This document shows positions 58,711 to 64,000 of a DNA stretch of 64,000 nucleotides, in pieces; position 1 is the first letter of the stretch; every line of letters begins with the position of its first letter. Where the stretch lies: positions 248,001 to 312,000 of the forward strand of contig CAJNCA010000002.1 in NCBI GenBank assembly GCA_905221145.1, written 5' to 3'. The notes beneath the pieces are model-generated. The model worked only from the letters and a program-made list of their open reading frames with translations. It did no database searches and had not been told where the DNA came from. Source of the DNA: a bacterium (GTDB taxonomy: Bacteria; Bacillota; Bacilli; Lactobacillales; Streptococcaceae). Position numbers and translations under genes: made by a program.

Positions 58711-59601
58711 TTACACTTCTTTCAAGACCAGATATTCCATGGCGTTTTGAAAGCTGACATTGGCTTGCCACATTTTTCTAGCTTCTAACAAATCTTGTAG
58801 AATCATCCGAATTCTTGCTTGCAGAAGGTCCTGCCCACAGAGGACTTCAAGGATTCGCAAGACCTGATCCTGTTTTTCCTTGTCATCCGCCAAGTTGGCT
58901 AATTTAGCGACCTGCAGATAACTTTCTTTTTTCTTAGCTAATAACCAGGTTAGCAGGCGTTCACTTTCATCAACCAAGGTCCAAAAACTTGCCTGATTGG
59001 CTAACTTTTCTGCTTCAGCTCGCGATTGACTAAACTGAGCTAAGAGAGTTGCTTTTTTCTTGACCAGACCTGCTTGTTCTAATTGATGGATGAGTTTTTC
59101 TTCCTGCTTTTTAAAGTGGAAAATCTGGGTCCGACTACGGATTGTCGGTAAGATCTTTTCCTCATCGCTGGTCAAGAAGAAAATATAAACCTCACTCTGG
59201 GGTTCTTCGATGACCTTGAGCAGAGAATTAGCTGCGTTAGGATGCATTTTCTCAGCTTGCTCGATAATAAAGACCTGTTGCTGACTTTCAATCCCTGCTT
59301 GAGAAAATTGTCCCACCAATTCACGAATCCGTTCTGTCTTGATGACCTGATTGACTGGCTTAATCAAGGTGACATCGGGAAACTCTTCCTGTTCAATCAG
59401 CTTGCAGTTTCGGCACTTCTCACACGGTAAAACGCCTACTTTATCCGTACAAAAGAGGCTCTTAGCCAAAAACTGCGCCATTTCCAAGCTTCCAAAGAAA
59501 CCTGAAAAGAGATAGGCATGATTGAGCTGGTCTTGTTCTAGGATACGGACAAAGCGGTCAAACTGGTCTGGTTGCCAAGCCTTTAATTCTTCTTGTTTCA
59601 T
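58711..59601 (-). CDS. holB: DNA polymerase III delta' subunit HolB
   Basis: 296-residue clamp-loader subunit. AAA+ core with degenerate P-loop region ([16 protein letters not shown], no GKT), zinc-binding Cys cluster [12 protein letters not shown] near residue 60, sensor motif region SLLKVIEEP near 128. Lack of a Walker A motif is normal for delta'. Start overlaps the tmk stop codon (ATGA). Confidence 0.95.
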   Translation of the reverse strand: MKQEELKAWQPDQFDRFVRILEQDQLNHAYLFSGFFGSLEMAQFLAKSLFCTDKVGVLPCEKCRNCKLIEQEEFPDVTLIKPVNQVIKTERIRELVGQFSQAGIESQQQVFIIEQAEKMHPNAANSLLKVIEEPQSEVYIFFLTSDEEKILPTIRSRTQIFHFKKQEEKLIHQLEQAGLVKKKATLLAQFSQSRAEAEKLANQASFWTLVDESERLLTWLLAKKKESYLQVAKLANLADDKEKQDQVLRILEVLCGQDLLQARIRMILQDLLEARKMWQANVSFQNAMEYLVLKEV

Positions 59602-60236
59602 TTAGCCAAGCCCATTCTATCAAACAAGACATCCTTGGTAATTTCCACAACTTGGTTCAAGGGGAGACTGGCATCAATCTTGACAATACGTTTTCCTTCT
59701 TTGTCCAGAAGAGAAAGGTAGCCTTGACGAACTTTTTTATGCAAGTCCAAACCTTCCAAGTCCAAACGGTTAACCTCGCGATTGCTATTAGCAGCAATGC
59801 GAGCCAGTCCCTCTTCCACTTCGATGTCAAAATAAAGTGTCAAATCAGGTTTGAGGCCATCTGTCGCAAACTGATTGAGCCAATTAATGGCATCAATGTC
59901 CAAACCACGACCAAATCCTTGATAGGCAACAGAACTATCGATAAAACGATCCATAATGACCAACTTGCCAGCTTCAAGGGCTGGAAGAACTTTTTCCACC
60001 AAATGCTGTCTGCGACTGGCAATATAGAGAAGGAGTTCTGTCTTCGCATCCATCTGAGTATGACTTGGATCCAAAATCACTTGACGAATCTTCTCCCCAA
60101 TCAAGACTCCGCCAGGTTCACGGGTCGTCAGCACCTCTACTCCTTTTTCCTCTAAAATTGGGAGTAAAGCCTCTAAAACACTGGTCTTACCTGCTCCCTC
60201 TGGTCCCTCAAGAGAGACTAAAAATCCTTTTGACAT
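59598..60236 (-). CDS. tmk: Thymidylate kinase
   Basis: 212-residue kinase making dTDP. P-loop [14 protein letters not shown] at residues 8-21, the [18 protein letters not shown] motif near 95, and a LID with [14 protein letters not shown]. First gene of tmk-holB-yabA-rsmI, preceded by its own promoter. Confidence 0.98.
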   Translation of the reverse strand: MSKGFLVSLEGPEGAGKTSVLEALLPILEEKGVEVLTTREPGGVLIGEKIRQVILDPSHTQMDAKTELLLYIASRRQHLVEKVLPALEAGKLVIMDRFIDSSVAYQGFGRGLDIDAINWLNQFATDGLKPDLTLYFDIEVEEGLARIAANSNREVNRLDLEGLDLHKKVRQGYLSLLDKEGKRIVKIDASLPLNQVVEITKDVLFDRMGLAK

Positions 60237-60265
60237 GTCTAACTCATTTCTTTTTTACTACTTCT

Positions 60266-60296
60266 ATTCTATCAAAAAAATGGGGGTTTGTGACAA
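60266..60296 (-). promoter_or_regulatory. Promoter of the tmk operon
   Basis: Minus strand TTGTCA (60291-60296), 19-bp spacer, TAGAAT (60266-60271) with TGA extension. Confidence 0.55.
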
Positions 60297-60324
60297 TCTT
60301 TTTGTCTTCTCATTTCAAGCACCA

Positions 60325-60352
60325 TAAAAGAGGCAGTCAAGGCCACCTCTTA
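60325..60352 (-). terminator. Terminator of the proline operon
   Basis: Minus strand AAGAGGTGG-CCTTGA-CTGCCTCTTTT just after the proC stop codon. Confidence 0.75.
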
Positions 60353-61147
60353 TTTACCTAGTTCTTGTGTTTGTTTATAAGCTTGACCAACCGCTTCCAT
60401 GACTGTGCCTCGAAAAGCATGCGCTTCTAAGCTCGCTACACCAGCAATAGTCGAACCGCCTGGGCTACAAACTTGGTCTTTCAAGACCCCAGGATGCTCT
60501 TGGGTTTCTAGGACCAATTGTCCAGCTCCTACCACAGTTTGAGCTGCCATTTTCAATGCTGTTTCTCGTGGCAATCCAGTCTGAACACCTGCATCTGCCA
60601 AGGCCTCGATAAAAATATAGACAAAGGCCGGTCCACAACCTGCAAGACCTGTCGCTGCGTCGATTAAGCCTTCTCCTAGTTCAACCAAGAGACCTGCCTT
60701 GGATAACAGCTGACAAAAGAGCTCACTGTCCTCAGCCCTGCAATTAGGAGACAAGGCATAACTAATCACTCCTTGACCGATAGAAGCAGGGGTATTTGGC
60801 ATCATACGAATAATTCGGTGTTGACTTGGGATAAGACTTGCTAGTTTTTCTAAAGTCAATCCAGCTGCCATGGAAATCAAAAGAAGACTCTCTCGTTTTT
60901 CAAGGATTGTCTGATATTGAGAAAGTAAATCTGAGAACTGAGCTGGCTTAACACCTAGAAAAATCACATCTGCTTCTGCAAAAATTTCTTCATTGCTGGA
61001 AGCCTGACCACCGAAGTTAGCGATGAAAGCATCTACCTTAGCTTGACTGCGATTGGCAAGGAGAAGATCATCGCCCGTCTTGGCCTGCAAAACAGCCTTA
61101 GCCAGACTAGCACCCATATTCCCCAAACCGATAAATCCAATCTTCAT
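60350..61147 (-). CDS. proC: Pyrroline-5-carboxylate reductase ProC
   Basis: 265-residue NAD(P)H-dependent enzyme making proline. N-terminal Rossmann motif IGFIGLGNMGASLAKAV, the ISMAAGLTLEKL and MPNTPASIGQG motifs, and the C-terminal signature QVCSPGGSTIAGVASLE. Third gene of proBAC, 3 bp after proA. Confidence 0.98.
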   Translation of the reverse strand: MKIGFIGLGNMGASLAKAVLQAKTGDDLLLANRSQAKVDAFIANFGGQASSNEEIFAEADVIFLGVKPAQFSDLLSQYQTILEKRESLLLISMAAGLTLEKLASLIPSQHRIIRMMPNTPASIGQGVISYALSPNCRAEDSELFCQLLSKAGLLVELGEGLIDAATGLAGCGPAFVYIFIEALADAGVQTGLPRETALKMAAQTVVGAGQLVLETQEHPGVLKDQVCSPGGSTIAGVASLEAHAFRGTVMEAVGQAYKQTQELGK

Positions 61148-61150
61148 CTC

Positions 61151-62413
61151 TTACTCCCTTATCTGTCCGTCACCAGTAACCACATACTTGTAGCTAGTCA
61201 ACTCTTTCAAGCCCATTGGACCACGCGCATGCAGTTTCTGAGTAGAAATCCCCATTTCACAACCCAGACCAAATTGACCCCCGTCAGTGAAACGAGTTGA
61301 GGCATTGACATAAACCGCTGCAGAGTCCACTTGATCTGTAAAGTAAGCTGCAGCTTCAGCATTTTCCGTCACAATGGCATCCGAATGATGAGTACTGTGG
61401 GTTTCAATATGCGCAACCACTTCTTCTAAACTACTCACTACTTTAACCGCTAGGACATAGTCTAAAAACTCGGTGTCAAAATCTTGTTCTTCAGCTGCTT
61501 GACCTGAAATAAACTGGCTTGCTTTGCTATCAAGGCGGAATTGAATTGGTTCCAGTCCAGCTTCCTTACGATCTACAACCAGTACTTGCTCCAAGCGAGG
61601 AAGGAAGCTTGCTGCTTTATCTTCATGAACCAGCAGAACCTCCATAGCATTGCAGACAGAAGGACGACTGGTTTTGGCATTATTGATGATAGATAGAGCC
61701 TTGTCTTCATCTGCATCCTTATCCACATAGACATGGACAATCCCTGTCCCGGTCTCGATAACTGGTACGATAGCATTTTCAACTACAGCATTGATTAAGC
61801 CAGCCCCTCCACGAGGAATAAGAAGGTCTAGAGATCCCTTTGCCTTCATCATAGCATAGCTACTTTCACGGCTGGTATCTTCCACCAGTTGAATCACATC
61901 TGGGTGAATAGTAGTCGTTTCCAAGCCCTTCTTCAAGGCTGTGACAATGGCATGGGCAGTTTGATAGGCATCCTTCCCACTACGAAGAACAACCGCATTT
62001 CCACTCTTGAGAGCCAAAGCAGCCGCGTCAGACGTCACATTTGGACGGCTTTCATAGATAATACCGATGACCCCCATAGCCACCCGTTTCTTGGTAATAA
62101 CCAAGCCATTTTCAAGCTGACTTGTTTCCAAAACTTCACCGATTGGATCTGGTAAAGCAACCACTTCACGAATCCCAGTTGCCATTGCTTCTATACGCCC
62201 TGCATCCAAATACAGACGATCCAACATAACATCTGAGATTTTCCCCTTGGCCGCTTCCATATCGAGGGCATTAGCCGCTAAAATTTCCTCAGTAGCAGCC
62301 ACTAAGTGATCAGCCAGAGCTAGCAAGGCTTGGTTTTTCACCTCTTCACTAGCTGTGTTGATCGATTTTTTAACAGCCTGTACCTGTTCAAATTGTTCTT
62401 GTGTACTTACCAT
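61151..62413 (-). CDS. proA: Gamma-glutamyl phosphate reductase ProA
   Basis: 420-residue aldehyde-dehydrogenase-like enzyme, second step of proline synthesis. The nucleophilic Cys is in [16 protein letters not shown] near residue 257; other motifs are [15 protein letters not shown] and the C-terminal [26 protein letters not shown] segment. It starts 9 bp after proB. Confidence 0.98.
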   Translation of the reverse strand: MVSTQEQFEQVQAVKKSINTASEEVKNQALLALADHLVAATEEILAANALDMEAAKGKISDVMLDRLYLDAGRIEAMATGIREVVALPDPIGEVLETSQLENGLVITKKRVAMGVIGIIYESRPNVTSDAAALALKSGNAVVLRSGKDAYQTAHAIVTALKKGLETTTIHPDVIQLVEDTSRESSYAMMKAKGSLDLLIPRGGAGLINAVVENAIVPVIETGTGIVHVYVDKDADEDKALSIINNAKTSRPSVCNAMEVLLVHEDKAASFLPRLEQVLVVDRKEAGLEPIQFRLDSKASQFISGQAAEEQDFDTEFLDYVLAVKVVSSLEEVVAHIETHSTHHSDAIVTENAEAAAYFTDQVDSAAVYVNASTRFTDGGQFGLGCEMGISTQKLHARGPMGLKELTSYKYVVTGDGQIRE

Positions 62414-62422
62414 AGTTTACCT

Positions 62423-63532
62423 CTAAAATTCTGTAAAGAGTAGTTGGATTTCAGGCGTAATGGAAATCCAGTCATCGCGGTGAATCAAGACACCCTTGGC
62501 TTTTTGAGAACGCAACATATCCTCCAAAGCAGATGCTCCAAATTGCACGCGTCCTTTTCCAAGCGAATTTCCACTTTCCTTGTCAAATACTGTCACGATA
62601 TCACCGTAAGAAAAGGCACCTTCTGCTTCAACAATACCAGATAAGAGAAGACTCTTCCCATGTTGAGAGAGAGCTTCTGCAGCCCCTTTATCAACCCAAA
62701 TAGAACCCTGACTCTGAGCATAGAAAGCCAGCCATTGTTTCTGGGTACGAAGCCCCTTCTCTTGCGCAACGAAGTAAGAACCATCCTTAGTCTCCTCAGA
62801 CGCCTCAATCATGGCATCTGCCTTCAAAGATGAACAGATATAAACAGGAACTCCTGATTCTGTCGCGATAGTTGCAGCTTTGATTTTGGTTAACATGCCA
62901 CCTGTACCATTAGACGAACCTGCTCCACCGGCCATATCAATAATCTCACGATTGATGGTCTCGATTCGCTCCAAGCGTTTGGCTGTTGGGTCTGAATTAG
63001 GATTTCCAGTATAAAGACCGTCGACGTCTGTCAAGAGAACCAAAAGGTCTGCTTGGACCATGGCTGCTACCTGAGCACTCAGAGTATCATTGTCACCAAC
63101 CTTGAGCTCATCAATAACGACACTGTCATTCTCATTGATGATAGGAATCGCCCCGCGGCTAAGTAAAACGGACAAAGCCTGATGGGCATTTTTATAACGC
63201 CGCTTATCCACAAAATCATCCTGGGTCAGCAAGATTTGTGCAGAAACGATTTGGCGCAAGAGAAGATTGGTCGTGTATTCTTCCAACAAAAGGCCTTGCC
63301 CTACCGCTGCTGAAGCCTGTTTATCAGCAATCTTAGTCGGACGCTTTTTAAATCCTAAGGCCCCAAAACCTGCAGCAATGGCACCTGACGACACTAAAAT
63401 CAATTCATGACCAGCCTCGTGCAACATAGCCAACTGCTGGGTAATAGCCTTTACCTTACTACGTGATAAACTTCCATCCTCATTTGTCAGAGAAGAAGTC
63501 CCCACCTTAAAGACAATCCGTTTGTATTTCAT
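62423..63532 (-). CDS. proB: Glutamate 5-kinase ProB
   Basis: 369-residue first enzyme of proline synthesis, feedback-inhibited by proline in most bacteria. Amino-acid kinase domain with [19 protein letters not shown], the active-site [24 protein letters not shown] and [12 protein letters not shown]; the C-terminal PUA domain covers about the last 90 residues. The start at 63532 is supported by GGAG seven bases upstream; the ATG at 63553 is too close to the promoter. Confidence 0.97.
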   Translation of the reverse strand: MKYKRIVFKVGTSSLTNEDGSLSRSKVKAITQQLAMLHEAGHELILVSSGAIAAGFGALGFKKRPTKIADKQASAAVGQGLLLEEYTTNLLLRQIVSAQILLTQDDFVDKRRYKNAHQALSVLLSRGAIPIINENDSVVIDELKVGDNDTLSAQVAAMVQADLLVLLTDVDGLYTGNPNSDPTAKRLERIETINREIIDMAGGAGSSNGTGGMLTKIKAATIATESGVPVYICSSLKADAMIEASEETKDGSYFVAQEKGLRTQKQWLAFYAQSQGSIWVDKGAAEALSQHGKSLLLSGIVEAEGAFSYGDIVTVFDKESGNSLGKGRVQFGASALEDMLRSQKAKGVLIHRDDWISITPEIQLLFTEF

Positions 63533-63561
63533 AGTCTTACTCCGATTCTTCATATTTATCC

Positions 63562-63567
63562 ATTATA
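63562..63567 (-). promoter_or_regulatory. Extended -10 promoter of proBAC
   Basis: Minus strand TGTTATAAT, TATAAT at 63562-63567, about 30 bp before proB. No T-box is visible in the short leader. Confidence 0.6.
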
Positions 63568-63602
63568 ACATGAATGGCAGGAAATAGAAAAGAGTTGATA
63601 GG

Positions 63603-63631
63603 AAAAAGAAGGCCCTAAAACCTTCTTTTTT
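63603..63631 (-). terminator. Terminator of the cbpE-like gene
   Basis: Minus strand AAAAAGAAGG-TTTTAGGG-CCTTCTTTTT directly after the stop codon; symmetrical A/T runs may let it work in both directions. Confidence 0.8.
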
Positions 63632-63632
63632 A

Positions 63633-64000
63633 CTACTGTTCTGATTCCGATTTATTTGCACTCGTTTCAGAGCTTTGTGAAGTTGAAGAAGTCAAATCTT
63701 GACTAGTTGAAGAACCTGTAACACTTTCATGTTGACTCGTTTCTTTATTTTCAAGATCTTTTTTCACTACTTCACTGGATTCTTTTGTCTCTGAATGACT
63801 TCTAGTTCTAGTTGTAGAAGATTTCTCGACCGGAACATCCACTAACCAGGCACCACTTGAATCAACAGTATAACCTTCTGGTGTTTTACCATTCACAAGT
63901 AATTGACCATTTTCTTTCAAGAAGTACCATTTATCCTTGTCTTTGATCCAACCCACAGCTCGTGAACCGTCTGTCTTGTAGAAGTACCAATCGTTTGCTT
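63633..64000 (-). CDS. cbpE: Choline-binding protein CbpE/Pce, C-terminal part (5' end outside window)
   Basis: Open to the right edge, 122 codons visible. It begins inside choline-binding repeats (NDWYFYKTDGSRAVGWIKDK and KWYFLKENGQLLVNGKT) and ends in a Ser/Thr/Glu-rich tail (SSTTRTRSHSETKESSEVV... ending NKSESEQ). This tail after the last repeat is characteristic of the pneumococcal phosphorylcholine esterase CbpE/Pce, as I recall it, and that gene precedes proB in pneumococcus. The catalytic metallo-beta-lactamase-like domain would lie outside the window. Confidence 0.88.
   Translation of the reverse strand, partial: ANDWYFYKTDGSRAVGWIKDKDKWYFLKENGQLLVNGKTPEGYTVDSSGAWLVDVPVEKSSTTRTRSHSETKESSEVVKKDLENKETSQHESVTGSSTSQDLTSSTSQSSETSANKSESEQ

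Overview
The window reads as a chromosome segment of a mitis-group Streptococcus (S. mitis, S. oralis or a close relative of S. pneumoniae). Reasons: low GC with streptococcal codon use; choline-binding proteins (a LytB-type glucosaminidase and the C-terminus of a CbpE/Pce-type phosphorylcholine esterase); the mitis-group genes cpoA, pavA and pmrA; two SigX (late competence) promoter boxes in front of coiA and comEA-comEC; and a gene order from cbpE to prsA that matches the pneumococcal order as I remember it. Nearly everything is on the minus strand; only pepX, the ArgR-family regulator and pavA read on the plus strand.

Layout. 1-9645 (minus) is a giant YSIRK-type surface adhesin that runs off the left edge: Ala/Lys/Glu-rich N-terminus, CshA-like non-repetitive lectin-type region, GEVED domain, CshA-type fibril repeats, then Mub/MucBP-like repeats arranged in a long supra-repeat of about 1.33 kb. 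A (TA)n tract lies just upstream of its promoter. 9887-13110 (plus) holds pepX, a decayed second copy of the pepX 3' end, and an ArgR/AhrC regulator. 13155-15081 holds small conserved genes and obg. 15096-17480 encodes two glycolipid glycosyltransferases. 17595-20811 is the dnaG-rpoD-(DUF59) operon. 20901-23917 is a T-box-controlled ABC importer of the TrpXYZ type. 24020-27964 is ppc-ftsW. 28125-32619 is prsA, an O-methyltransferase, pepF and the competence gene coiA. 32692-36351 is tehB-smpB-rnr. 36452-41327 is secG-rpmG-pmrA-coaE-mutM-era-dgkA-ybeY. pavA is divergent at 41432. Then come lytB, the PyrR-attenuated pyrK-pyrDb operon, gloA, the infC-rpmI-rplT operon with its leader, comEA-comEC, an acetyltransferase, phoH, yozE, cvfB, frr-pyrH, trmFO, rsmI-yabA-holB-tmk, proC-proA-proB and the 3' end of a cbpE-like gene.

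Most of the window is core housekeeping: translation (infC, rpmI, rplT, rpmG, frr, smpB, rnr, rsmI, trmFO, era, obg, ybeY), replication (dnaG, holB, yabA, tmk), proline and pyrimidine synthesis, envelope work (ftsW, glycolipid glycosyltransferases, undecaprenol kinase, lytB, prsA, secG) and natural transformation (coiA, comEA, comEC). RNA-level control is dense: a T-box leader, a PyrR attenuator, an infC leader terminator, and terminators placed directly before the ribosome binding sites of obg and gloA. I see no phage, insertion sequence, CRISPR array, tRNA or rRNA. The points most worth a second look are the adhesin repeats and its (TA)n promoter region, the pepX relic, the apparently leaderless cpoA, the non-AUG infC start, and an 11-codon ORF between the T-box terminator and the ABC importer genes.
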